Positions 26,801 through 35,668 of a DNA stretch of 64,000 nucleotides are shown here, piece after piece. The stretch covers positions 1,364,001-1,428,000 of the forward strand of contig CAWHJN010000005.1 in assembly GCA_963829705.1 (NCBI GenBank), written 5' to 3'. The DNA comes from CAWHJN01 sp963829705 (GTDB lineage: Bacteria; Bacteroidota; Rhodothermia; Rhodothermales; BA12). Numbering within the stretch: position 1 is the stretch's first letter; the number at the start of each line of letters is the position of its first letter. The position numbers were made by a program, and so were the translations under genes. The notes beneath the pieces are model-generated. The model searched no databases, had not been told where the DNA came from, and worked only from the letters and a program-made list of their open reading frames with translations.

Positions 26801-29800
26801 CACCAGCACATCCTCTCCCACCGTCGCCGTAGCGGGAATGCGCACGTCGCGCACGACGAGGTCCGCGGGCGGCGGCAGCACCACCTCGACGGGCACCACG
26901 CGCGTGTTGTTGTTTTCCCGGTTGCCTTCGTAGATGCGGAATTCCGTGTCGGTTTCGAAGAGCAGGTAATACGAGCCGGACGAGTAGAAGGGAATCGTCA
27001 CGTCGGCTGTGGCGGTGTAGTCTCCGCCGGGTGCCAGCGCCGCCGTGCGCGCAAACCGCCCGAGCTTGAGCGCGCCTGCGGTGCGGTCGGCGGTGCGGGC
27101 CAGCCACACGTTGTCGTACCAGAGCGTGTCGCGCGTGGTGCCGTCGCCCGCGTTCTGCACCTTCCACGTGAGCGTGACGGGCTGGCCCGCCGTGAGGGTG
27201 CCGGGCGCGGTGGCCGTTGCCACGACGAGGTCGGGGGGCGGGTTGGGCGTGAGCGTAATCGACGAGGTCCGGACGTTATTGCGCAGGTTGGCATCGTCTT
27301 GCCCGTAGCTGTCCTGAACGAGCAGGTAGTACGTGCCCGGCTCCCACTCGTCCGGCAGTTTCACGCTCACGGTGCGCGTGTACGTCTGGCCGTTTGCAAC
27401 AGCCTGCGCGCGCGGCGTGGACACGATGAAGCGCGCATCGCTGGTGAGGGAATCGGCTTTCGAGAGGTACACGTCGTCGTTCCACGAGCGGGCGAGCGTC
27501 GCGCCGCCGTTGTTGCGCACGGTGTACGTGAGCGTAACCGTCGTGCCGACGGGCGCTTGCGCGGGCGCGGTGACTTGGGTGACGGCGAGGTCGATGGCGG
27601 GGTACGCCGAGACGCGCATCTGCCCGCTGCGCGCGACGTTGTTGCCCTCGGCCTGGTGCTCGTATACCGCTCCGCCTGCATCGACCACGACGTAGACGTA
27701 ATAGTCGCCGTTGGCGAACGCCGTGGGCAGCGTCAGCGACGCGCTCCGGTTGATCGTGGCCCCGACTACGCAGCGAGTCGGGCGCGTAGGCCAGCCCGAG
27801 GTACGTGGCCTCGCCACGCGCCCACGCCGCTGACGGCGAGACGAACACGCTGTCGCGCCAGTTTGCGGCCCGCGCCGTCGCCGCGCCGTCGTTGCGCACC
27901 GTCCAGTTTACCGGAATCGTCTCGCCTGCCCTGGCGAGCACCGGTGCATCGACGCGTGCGGCGACGAGATCCGCCGAGGGGGACAGCGTAACGGAAAGGG
28001 CGCGCCCCGCGCTCACGTTGTTGTTTTCGAACGGGCCTTCGAACACGCCGTTTTCGGCGTCGGTCACGGCAAACAGGTACTGCGTGCCGCTGATGCCATC
28101 GGGCAGGCGCACGGTTTTCTCCTGCGTGTAGGTGTCGCTCGCCGCGAGGGAGCGGGCGTTGTAGAACGTTTCGAGCGCCGTCGCTGTGGTCGTGTCAAAC
28201 GTGGACGTGGGCGAGAGGTAGAGTCGGTCGCGCCAGTACGTCGTGGTCGTGCCCGGCCCGGCATTCTCGACCGTCCACGAAACCGTGATGGGCTGGCCCG
28301 ACGCTGCCGTCGCGGGGGCGGTCACGACCTGAGCCGTGAGGTCGGCGGGGGGCGTGAGCACGGCGTTGAAACGCACGCGCTTCGTGTTGTTGGATTCGCC
28401 GCCCGGCTCGAACTCGTAGTCTCGGAAATCGACGACGAGGTGCGCGTAGACCGTTCCTGCCACCGAATCAGGCAGCGCCAGCGGGTACGTGTGGGTGTAG
28501 CTGCTGTCCGGTTTGATGTTGAGGATGCGGCGGTAGAACACCTTCGCCAGCACGCGCTCCGGCACGAGCACGGAATCGCGCGTGAGGTAGACCGCGTCGT
28601 CCCAGGCCGAATTGTAGGTCGGGCCGTCGCCTGTGTTTTCGACCGTCCACCGCACGTCGAATTTCTGCCCGGAAAACACCGTCGGCGGCACGATCAGGGC
28701 GGTGGGTTCGAGGTCGGGCGCGGGCGGCAGGATGAGTTGAATGGGCGTCGCCCGCACGTTGTTGGTGTCCGCCGCTTCTATCTGATGCTCTCCGCCCGTG
28801 CCCGTATTCGTCACCGCGATGAGGTAGAGCTGCCCGAACTGGCGGCGCGGCATGAGCACGGTAGCCTTGTTGACGTACTGCTTACCCGCTTCGAGAGCCG
28901 TCGCGTTTTCGGCGCGGTGCACGCGCACGTCGCCCACCTGCCCGGCCCCTCCGGACCGCGGCGGATCGAATGTGTCGTCGGTGGAGAGGTAGAGGTCGTC
29001 GTACCAGCGCGGAACGCTCGTGCCCGCGCCGCCCGCGTTCTCGACCGTCCATGCAATCTCGACGTGCTGGCCGGATTCTGCCGTCGCGGGCGCCTCGACC
29101 TTCACCACGCGCAGATCGGGCAGCTTCCGCACAGTGAAGTGCCAGACGGGGCCCTCGTTCGTTCCGGCTCCGTTTTTCGCTACGACGCGCCACGCGTACC
29201 TCGCTCCGGCGACGAGCGTGTCCGACACGGCCACCTGCGTCGTCTGGACGTTGGCGAACGTCGGGGTGGACGGCTGCGTCAGTCCGTCGCGCCAGAGGTA
29301 CACGTCGTACCGCAGCGCGGCGTCGGCGGGTTGCCAGGCGAAGTACGGTTTTTCCGGCACGCCCACGGTACCATCGGCGGGGATGGGGCCTGCGGGTGCG
29401 CCGGGCAGGTGAATCGTGAGGTCGACCGTTTCGGGCGGGGTGAGGGTGTTCTGGTTGAACGCCACGTCGCGTGCGATCACGCGGAGGGTGTAGGTGCCGG
29501 GAGGCGTCGTCTGCGGCACCGCGAAGGTCGCCTGCCACGTGCCCGCCTGCGGCGTGCCGCTCACCCTATTTGCCGCGGCATACAGCACGTCCTCGCCGTC
29601 CGCATTGGTCAGGTACATCGACACGGTGGCGATGCCCGCAGGCACGTCGCGCAAGGGCACGGTGGCGACGAGCGTGCCCGCGCCGGGCGTGAGGTCGAGC
29701 AGCGCGGGCGCGAAGACGGCGGCGCCGTCGAGTGTCGGCGCGGCCTGGTCGCCTCCCGTGATGACCACCGGCAGGTCGGGCGCGAGCGTGGCGAAGTTGT

Positions 29801-31559
29801 CTTCCCGGTCTTCGACGGTGACGAACAGCGCGTACGTGCCATCGTCCGCGTTCTGCGGAATCTCGATGGCGGCGCGCCACACGCCCTGGAGGCTGTCGCC
29901 CGACGCGAGGAGTGCCTGTTCGCTGTGCGAGGAGCCGTCGTCACCCAGGGAAACCCGCGCGTACACGTTTTCCACACCCGAGGCGTCGCGCACCGGGATA
30001 TCCACCGTGAGGATTTTTGGCCCCGTCGTCAGGTCGATGCTCGCGGGGGTTCGCGTGATGGGGCCTGTGAGCGCGGGCGGCGTCACGTCGCCGCCGGTGA
30101 TGGTGAGCTGCGCGGGCGTGTCGATCTCGCGCACGTTGCCCGCCTCGTCCTCCACGTCGAGCACGAGCGTCCACACGCCCTCGGGCGTGCTGCGCGGCAC
30201 CTCGAAGACGACGCTGTATGTTCCGTCGAGGGCGTCGCCCGACGTGCGCGTCGCTTCGTTGTCCGGGTAGAGGTATTCGTTGCCCTTCTCGAACCGCGCG
30301 TATACCGATGCCACGCCGGTGTCGTCGTCCTGCACGCGCATCTGCACGGCAACGCTGGCACTCGTGCGGGCGAGGCTGACGCTGCTGGGCGTGACGGTGG
30401 GCGTGCCGACGAGCGTGGGCGCCTGCGTGTCGCCCCCGCCGACCTGGAGCTTCAGGCCCGTCGCCACGTCGCCGCCGTTGAATGCCTTGTCGGTGGCGTA
30501 GACGACGACATCGTAGAGGCCCGGTGCGGTGTTCTGCGGGATCGTCGCCTCGACCGTCCACACGCCGCGCTCGGCGGTGCCCGATTCGAGCGTGGCGCTG
30601 CCGCCGAAGACGGATTCGTCGCCCATCTCGAACGAAACGCTCACGAACTCCACGCCGGCGGGCGCATCAGCGAGGGGCACCCGAACGGTCACGGATGCCT
30701 CACCGCCCGACAGATCCACCGTGTTCGGGGTGATCGTCGCCACGCCGTCGAGTACGGGTCCGTCGAGGTCACCCGTGCCGGTGACGGTCAGCGTGCGCGT
30801 CGTTTCGAGAAACGCGAACCCACCCGACGTGCTCGACGCGATCACGGAGAGGGCGTACGCGCCCGGCGCGGAAAACTGCGGCACCGAGACGGTGGCCCGC
30901 CAGATGCCGTTCTGCGCCGTGCCCGACACGAGCGTCGGCGCGCCGAACACCGAGGCTCCCGAATTCGGTTCGCTGAGGAAAAACGAGGCGTTGGACACCC
31001 CGCTGGCGTCGAGAAGCTGTACTTCAACCACCACGTCCACCGCTGCTGCGCTGGTGTTCACCGTCGCCGGTGTAATGGAGATCGTGGAGCCGAGCGTAGG
31101 ATTCGAGGCGATGCCGGTCGCCGTGCTGGTCTGGTTCACCATCCACGCCGCCGACCCACCCGGCGACACGGCCTCGACGATCAGCATAGGCGCTGATAGA
31201 GCAGAACCCGGAAGCGGAGCCTCCCAGCCTTCCGCCCCGCGCCGCGCGGCCCGTACCGCCCTCTGCACCAGCACGGGCGTGGCACGGCCGGCGCGGTCGG
31301 GGGTGGCGCGCACCTTGCCATCGAGCACCCAGCGAACGTTCGGGCGTACCCCGAGCCGGCGGGCCACCTCTGAAGGCAGAGGCACGGCCTCGTACACCAG
31401 GATCGTCGCTGCCGCCGGCGCACCCGCAAGTTGGAACGAGACGCGGGGCGCTACCGAAGCAGCCGACGCTTCCGTGATGTGGACATTGGAAAGCTGCTGC
31501 GCGTGTGCGGTGGAGAGAAGGCACAGGGCCAGCAGCGCAAATAGATAGATGCGAGGCAT
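23828..31559 (-). CDS. Giant secreted CARDB/Ig-like repeat protein with Por sorting tail (type IX secretion), split by a frameshift
   Basis: Signal peptide MPRIYLFALLALCLLSTAHA, then about five 110-residue Ig-like repeats (VTVRVPLADAPAGVEFVSVS type), a fibronectin-like domain, and seven CARDB-type repeats each starting like PDLxVxxVxAPxTAxSGQ and containing WTVxNxG. After these come an all-helical insert and Ig-like domains. The C-terminal tail (APNPFSTTTTIRYALPRPAT, then VTLDVYNVIGQRV, SGVYFYRL, KMVLVR) is a Por secretion/sorting signal. One extra base at about 27764 separates upstream and downstream parts. Removing it restores LRSGATINRS and one protein of about 2,576 residues. A cell-surface adhesin or scaffold role is inferred from the architecture. 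Confidence 0.85.
27761..27782. repeat. Perfect inverted repeat at the frameshift of the giant protein gene
   Basis: CCCGACT (27761-27767) and AGTCGGG (27776-27782) flank an 8-base loop ACGCAGCG. The frame break of the giant gene falls in the left arm: dropping G27764 restores the reading frame and makes the repeat imperfect. Confidence 0.85.
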
Positions 31560-31683
31560 CAGAAAACGAGATAGAGCAGCGAGGGAAGGATCGCGCCCAA
31601 AATCCCCCGGTGCCCCCGGCCTCTGCATGGGCCGACCTGCCTATTTATGGCGTCGCTCTAAAAGAACCTTGCAGGTACCAAAC

Positions 31684-31720
31684 AAAAAAGGACACCCCGG
31701 AAGAACATCCAGAGTGTCCC
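31684..31720 (-). terminator. Terminator downstream of the CoA-transferase gene
   Basis: On the minus strand GGACACTCTGGA pairs with TTCCGGGGTGTCC (12 base pairs including G-U pairs), followed by TTTTTT. It lies about 110 bp after the CoA-transferase stop and just past the 29-bp repeat copy A. Confidence 0.9.
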
Positions 31721-31723
31721 GTG

Positions 31724-31752
31724 ATGTGGCAACCACGTGCCCGTTGTCGAAC
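31724..31752 (-). repeat. 29-bp imperfect repeat, copy A
   Basis: On the minus strand the element begins GTTCGACAACGGGCACGTGG and ends CCACAT. It is 24/29 identical to copy B at 33566-33594, in the same orientation. Both copies sit directly before a Rho-independent terminator. A small internal stem GGCA/TGCC is possible. Confidence 0.75.
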
Positions 31753-31827
31753 TCTACTGGCGTTCCTCGTGGGAGAGCGCCGGATGTACAGCGCGGGGAT
31801 AAAAGGGACGCCCGTAAGGTCAGCCGG

Positions 31828-33327
31828 TCATCTCTGCTTCACCCCCGGCAGCATCTCCCCATGCTCCAGCAGGTTCAGGTGTAGCTCGAAGGCCCGGCGC
31901 AGATCGTGCGGGATGTGCCCGGTGCGAGCGTCTCGCACGTAGTCACGCAGGTAGTCCCTGTACATCGGATGGGCGCAGCGGTCGATGATCGTGCGGGCGC
32001 GTTCCATAGGGCCGAGCCCCCGCAGGTCGGCCAGGCCCTGCTCGGTGACCAGGATCTGAACCGAGTGCTCGTTGTGGTCGACGTGCGCCACCATCGGTAC
32101 GATGGACGAGATCGCTCCCCCCTTTGCGATGCTGGGCGTGACGAGGAAGCTCAGGTACGCATTACGGGTGAAGTCGCCAGAGCCGCCAATGCCATTCATC
32201 ATCATCGTACCGGCGACATGCGTGGAGTTGACGTTGCCGTAGATGTCGGCCTCGAGCGCCGTGTTGAGGGCGATGACGCCCATGCGCCGGACGACGCCGG
32301 GGTTGTTGGAAAGCTCCTGCGGGCGCAGTACGACGCGGCTACTGAAGAAATCCATGTTGGCGTATAGCCGCTGGATCTGCGGCTCGCTCAGCGCGAGCGC
32401 GCTGGTCGAAGCGCCCAGCAGGCGCTCATTGAGCATGAGGTCGACGAGCGCATCCTGAAACACCTCGGTATACATGTAGAAGGGCGGCACCAGGCTGTTT
32501 TCGCCCAAGCCGTGCATGACCGCGTTCGCCACATTCCCCACGCCCGACTGCAGCGGCAGGAAGTCGGGGGGGATGCGTTTGGCGTTCAGTTCGTGCAGCA
32601 GAAATTCGATCACGTGCTCGGCAATCCGCTGGCTCACCGCATCGGGCGGCGAGAAGGGGGCCACGTCGTCGCTCTCGTCCGTTTCCACGATGCCCACGAT
32701 CTTGTCGGGATTGACGGCGGCAAAGGGCACACCCATCTTCGAGAGCGGGTGATGGATTGGAATCGGGCTCCGGTTCGGTGGGGGCGGCAGAATGGCGATG
32801 TCGTGCATCTCCCATAGCCGCTTCGAGTGCCGCTGGTTGACCTCGATGATCACCTTTTCGGCGTGGCGGAGATAGCTCGGCGAGGCCCCGACGGATGTCG
32901 TCAGGTAGACGCGCCCGTCCGTCGTCACCTCCGTCGCCTCGATCACAGCGAAGTCGATCTTGCCGAAGAAGCCGAATTCGAGCATCTGCGGCACGTGCGA
33001 CAGGTGCATGTCCACGAACTGCGTCTCCTGGTTGTTGATGCGCTGGCGCAGCCGTCGCGACGACTGGTAAGGGGCTCGCCAGGCGACGGCGTCGGCCTCG
33101 GCAAGAGCCTCGTCGAAGCTTTCGCCTGTGGAGGCGCCCGTGAGGATGCGCAACTGGAATGGTTCGCCCTGTGCATGAAGAGCCTTGGCCCGCGCCGCGA
33201 GGGCCCGTGGTACGGCCTTGGCTGCGCCGGCTGGGGTGAAGCCGGAGAAACCCACTGTAGCACCATCGGGAATGAGGGCGGCGGCGTCTTCTGGAGACAG
33301 GATTGGAAACGCGTGCGTACGATTCAT
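31828..33327 (-). CDS. Acetyl-CoA hydrolase/transferase family protein (succinyl-CoA:acetate CoA-transferase-like)
   Basis: 499 residues, normal for class I CoA-transferases of the Cat1/AarC type. Visible landmarks are GFSGFTPAGAAKAVP (about residues 27-41), TGASTGES near 63, the oxyanion and CoA loop GVGNVANAV (about 262-270) and the catalytic Glu in YMYTEVFQD (about 285-293). The later segment is NGIGGSGDFTRNAYLS (about 378-393), where relatives have GxGGxxD. The enzyme exchanges CoA between succinyl-CoA and acetate, or hydrolyses acetyl-CoA. In this island it fits fermentative or acetate metabolism. It is flanked on both sides by the 29-bp repeat and terminators. Confidence 0.92.
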   Translation of the reverse strand: MNRTHAFPILSPEDAAALIPDGATVGFSGFTPAGAAKAVPRALAARAKALHAQGEPFQLRILTGASTGESFDEALAEADAVAWRAPYQSSRRLRQRINNQETQFVDMHLSHVPQMLEFGFFGKIDFAVIEATEVTTDGRVYLTTSVGASPSYLRHAEKVIIEVNQRHSKRLWEMHDIAILPPPPNRSPIPIHHPLSKMGVPFAAVNPDKIVGIVETDESDDVAPFSPPDAVSQRIAEHVIEFLLHELNAKRIPPDFLPLQSGVGNVANAVMHGLGENSLVPPFYMYTEVFQDALVDLMLNERLLGASTSALALSEPQIQRLYANMDFFSSRVVLRPQELSNNPGVVRRMGVIALNTALEADIYGNVNSTHVAGTMMMNGIGGSGDFTRNAYLSFLVTPSIAKGGAISSIVPMVAHVDHNEHSVQILVTEQGLADLRGLGPMERARTIIDRCAHPMYRDYLRDYVRDARTGHIPHDLRRAFELHLNLLEHGEMLPGVKQR

Positions 33328-33514
33328 AGCTCAAGAGATACGAGATGAATTGACCACCTGATCAATCACCCCCGAAAAACTAGCCCAATCGATGAGTCGG
33401 AGTGAGTACGCCGCCTGGATCGCCGCTAGTACGAAGGTACTCGAGAGCCACGGTGCTCTCTTGCAGCCCACTCGCGCGGTACTAAGAACGGGTACCCAAG
33501 CAGGTACCCAGGAG

Positions 33515-33563
33515 AAAAAGCAAAGCCCGTAAGCGCCTAGAGTAAATGCACGTACGGGCTTTG
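33515..33563 (-). terminator. Terminator hairpin beside repeat copy B
   Basis: CAAAGCCCGTA (33521-33531) is the inverted complement of TACGGGCTTTG (33553-33563), an 11-bp stem followed on the minus strand by CTTTTT. No intact gene ends here, so it probably belonged to a lost gene or RNA. Confidence 0.8.
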
Positions 33564-33565
33564 GT

Positions 33566-33594
33566 ATGTGGACATCACGTGCCCATTATCGAAC
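33566..33594 (-). repeat. 29-bp imperfect repeat, copy B
   Basis: On the minus strand it begins GTTCGATAATGGGCACGTGA and ends CCACAT. It is 24/29 identical to copy A at 31724-31752, and is also followed by a terminator. The tmRNA 3' end (GTTCGAC...TCCACAT then a terminator) has a similar outline, but the T-stem is not preserved here. Confidence 0.75.
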
Positions 33595-33939
33595 CTGTGC
33601 TGAGGAAATCGCGGCGCTCTACTCTGCCATGCAACTTTACATGGAATCTGGTTAAGCCACCTACTCTCGGCCATCCGCTCCTCAAATAACTGCTTATGTA
33701 TTTTAGCAAATGCTGAGTTATCAATCGTTGACGCTGTAGTACTAGGCATCCCCCAATCGTCTGGTGTGCGCCGAATCCATTGTCTGAACCCAGGTCGGGA
33801 GGTATCAATGGGTTCAGGCTGCAAACCCAACCCCTCGTGGGGCACTCGTTAAGGCGATGGCTTTCATGTCGATTCGAGTCTGTTGGAATGCCATTCTCTG
33901 GGTGCAGCAGTTCAGATGGTACGCGTGCGCCTACCGGGT

Positions 33940-34734
33940 CTACTCTCGGCGTTGCGTGGCCTGCATCCTCCTGTCGAGATCGCGGAGGAGGTGCTCCGTG
34001 CTCGTCAGGATGAGATCCGTCAGGTGGGCCTGTTCGGAGCTTGCATGTTGTGCCAGTGAACTGGCCAATCCCGCGATAGCGGACAGCGGGCTGCGGATCT
34101 CCTGCGTCACGGCTTCGAGGAAGGCGGCTTGGGCCAGCGATTGCTCCGCCACGCGCGATACGCCCTCTACCCACTGTACGGCCCGGCGAATGAGTTCGGT
34201 GTTGTGCTCGACGCCGAGCTTTTCCTTGATGCGGGCGCGGTAGCTCTCGACGGTCTTAGGACTCAGGAGCATGGCGTCGGCGATCTCCTGTGTCGTGCGG
34301 CCGAGGCCCATGTGCTCGAACACCTCCAGCTCTCTATCGCCGAGTCGTTCCGGAACTACGGTATCGCCCAGCTCCACCAGCAGCAACTGCTCGGCCCTCC
34401 CTTGTTCGTTGGTGAGCGGCACGCAGAGCCACTTGCAATGCCGGATCGCACCCGACGAATCGGTCACCGTTTCAGTCAGGAACTGCGTTTTGCCCGTGCG
34501 CGCGGCTTCGGCACAGACCGCACGATGCCAGTGCGGATCCTCACGGCTGCGCTTCTCGTGCTCATTGTTGGAGGCTTGATCAACTCTCGAACTTTTTCTC
34601 CACAGCGAACGAGCGCGATGAGGGGCATTGCGATGGACGAGCCGCCCAGTTGCGTCCACCAACGCCGCTGGAAACGGCAGTAGGTCAAGGATGCTGGAGT
34701 AGGGGGAAGGGAGGGGCTGAAGGGATACTGCCAT
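33940..34734 (-). CDS. Chimeric sensor-like protein: PAS-like region, LuxR-type HTH, degenerate HisKA
   Basis: 264 residues from ATG 34734. Residues about 10-125 resemble a PAS fold (YSSILDLLPFPAALVDATGR, later HCKWLCVPLT). Residues about 137-195 are a LuxR/FixJ helix-turn-helix (GLGRTTQEIADAMLLSPKTV) identical at DNA level to that of the neighbouring response regulator. The last 65 residues look like the dimerisation helices of a histidine kinase (AFLEAVTQEIRSPLSAIAG), but the phospho-accepting His (normally SHEIRTPL) is Gln, and no ATPase domain follows. It could bind the same DNA as the response regulator without phosphorylation control. The 17-bp dyad lies 163 bp upstream. Confidence 0.75.
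   Translation of the reverse strand: MAVSLQPLPSPYSSILDLLPFPAALVDATGRLVHRNAPHRARSLWRKSSRVDQASNNEHEKRSREDPHWHRAVCAEAARTGKTQFLTETVTDSSGAIRHCKWLCVPLTNEQGRAEQLLLVELGDTVVPERLGDRELEVFEHMGLGRTTQEIADAMLLSPKTVESYRARIKEKLGVEHNTELIRRAVQWVEGVSRVAEQSLAQAAFLEAVTQEIRSPLSAIAGLASSLAQHASSEQAHLTDLILTSTEHLLRDLDRRMQATQRRE
34164..34328. repeat. 165-bp perfect direct repeat, copy 1 (HTH region of the chimeric gene)
   Basis: Identical base for base to 35032-35196 (offset 868). It covers the LuxR-type DNA-binding helices and their flanks. Sequence similarity ends abruptly at both borders. Confidence 0.97.
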
Positions 34735-34897
34735 GGGTAACCTTGTGGCGACGGTGCCCGTCATGGTTGAACTGCAGGCCAAGCAGTGATGCGTCTTCAA
34801 GACGCAACAAAGGCTGCAGGTCAAAGCTACCCGCACCTGGGTGAACTCCATTGCCATCGTCGCCGCCTGTGGGGGGCAGGCATTCGCTTTCCCGGCT

Positions 34898-34914
34898 GTG
34901 GGAATTTTCCGTAC
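34898..34914 (-). promoter_or_regulatory. 17-bp dyad operator-like site 1
   Basis: Minus strand reads GTACGGAAAATTCCCAC: GTACGGA-AAA-TTCCCAC. It ends 163 bp before the start of the chimeric PAS/LuxR gene and shares the GTAnGGA-3-TCCCnAC pattern with four other strong sites. Confidence 0.6.
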
Positions 34915-35020
34915 GCTGCCCACAGGAAGAGGCGCTCCTGCTTACCGCAGAGGACTCCGTTTCTCAGTCGACCAGGGGTGCCTTATGCTCCGGTGCTGGT
35001 GACGAGGCGTTCAGACGCAA

Positions 35021-35668
35021 TCAAGCATCCGCCTCTACCCACTGTACGGCCCGGCGAATGAGTTCGGTGTTGTGCTCGACGCCGAGCTTTTCCTTGATGC
35101 GGGCGCGGTAGCTCTCGACGGTCTTAGGACTCAGGAGCATGGCGTCGGCGATCTCCTGTGTCGTGCGGCCGAGGCCCATGTGCTCGAACACCTCCAACTC
35201 ACGGTCGGAGAGCCCCGCCATCTGCGACTTACCTTCCTGGGCGTGGCCACTGGCAAACTGGAAGAGGATCTTCTCGCTTATGGCCTCACTCACGTAGATG
35301 CCACCCCGCAGCACGCGCCGCACAGCCTTCACGATAGTCGTATCCGCCTCGGCCTTCATCACATACCCTTTCGCGCCCGCCTTGAGCGCGCGGTCGGCGT
35401 AGATGAATTCGTCATGCATGGAGACGACGAGCACAGGCAGGTCGGGGCGCTCTGTCTGGAGAGTCTTGATCAGTTCCAGGCCGCCCATCCCGCTGCCCAG
35501 CGTGAGGTCGGAGATGACGAGGTCAGGCTCGCAAGCACGGATCTTCTCCAGCGCTTCGAGTCCTTCCCCGGCTTCGCCGCAGATCTCCAGGTCAAGCTCT
35601 TCGCGGATGATGGTCGTGTAGCCCCGGCGCATGACCGGGTGGTCGTCAACGATGAAGATGCGGTTCAT
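35021..35668 (-). CDS. LuxR/FixJ-family response regulator
   Basis: 215 residues. The receiver domain (1-120) starts MNRIFIVDDHPVMRRGY with the acidic pair, has the phospho-acceptor Asp in DLVISDLTLG (about 55), the conserved Ser/Thr region VLVVSMHD (about 83) and Lys in GAKGYVMK (about 104). The C-terminal LuxR HTH (about 148-210: LSDRELEVFEHMG, then TTQEIADAMLLSPKTVESYR) binds DNA. Its ATG overlaps the kinase stop as ATGA (35668-35665), so it is translated with the upstream PAS kinase. It is the best candidate regulator for the 17-bp dyads of the island. Confidence 0.94.
   Translation of the reverse strand: MNRIFIVDDHPVMRRGYTTIIREELDLEICGEAGEGLEALEKIRACEPDLVISDLTLGSGMGGLELIKTLQTERPDLPVLVVSMHDEFIYADRALKAGAKGYVMKAEADTTIVKAVRRVLRGGIYVSEAISEKILFQFASGHAQEGKSQMAGLSDRELEVFEHMGLGRTTQEIADAMLLSPKTVESYRARIKEKLGVEHNTELIRRAVQWVEADA
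35032..35196. repeat. 165-bp perfect direct repeat, copy 2 (HTH region of the response regulator)
   Basis: Identical to 34164-34328. This copy sits in an intact receiver-HTH gene, so it is probably the donor. Confidence 0.97.

Larger units (their letters stand above)
33328..33939. other. Intergenic region of about 610 bp without a convincing gene
   Basis: It holds the CoA-transferase promoter region, two close GGTACC palindromes (33491-33509), a terminator (33515-33563) and repeat copy B. From 33600 to 33800 the G+C content drops well below the window average, suggesting foreign or decayed DNA. The short ORFs here (for example 33537-33845 on the minus strand) have no recognisable family or coding bias. 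Confidence 0.6.

Noticed and set aside
25409..27991. An 860-aa plus-strand ORF
   Set aside because: It is a His/Arg-rich antisense shadow of the giant CARDB protein.
28440..31196. A 918-aa plus-strand ORF
   Set aside because: It is also an antisense shadow of the giant protein; composition is typical of high-G+C reverse frames.
33489..33511. A CRISPR-like or iterated repeat around two GGTACC palindromes
   Set aside because: Only two short copies, no spacers and no cas genes in the window.
31724..33594. The 29-bp elements as tRNA or tmRNA gene ends
   Set aside because: The sequences before and after GTTCGA cannot form a T-stem and no acceptor partner exists upstream, so they are listed only as repeats.
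33537..33845. A 102-aa minus-strand ORF around repeat B
   Set aside because: No coding bias, no recognisable motif, and it runs through a terminator hairpin.
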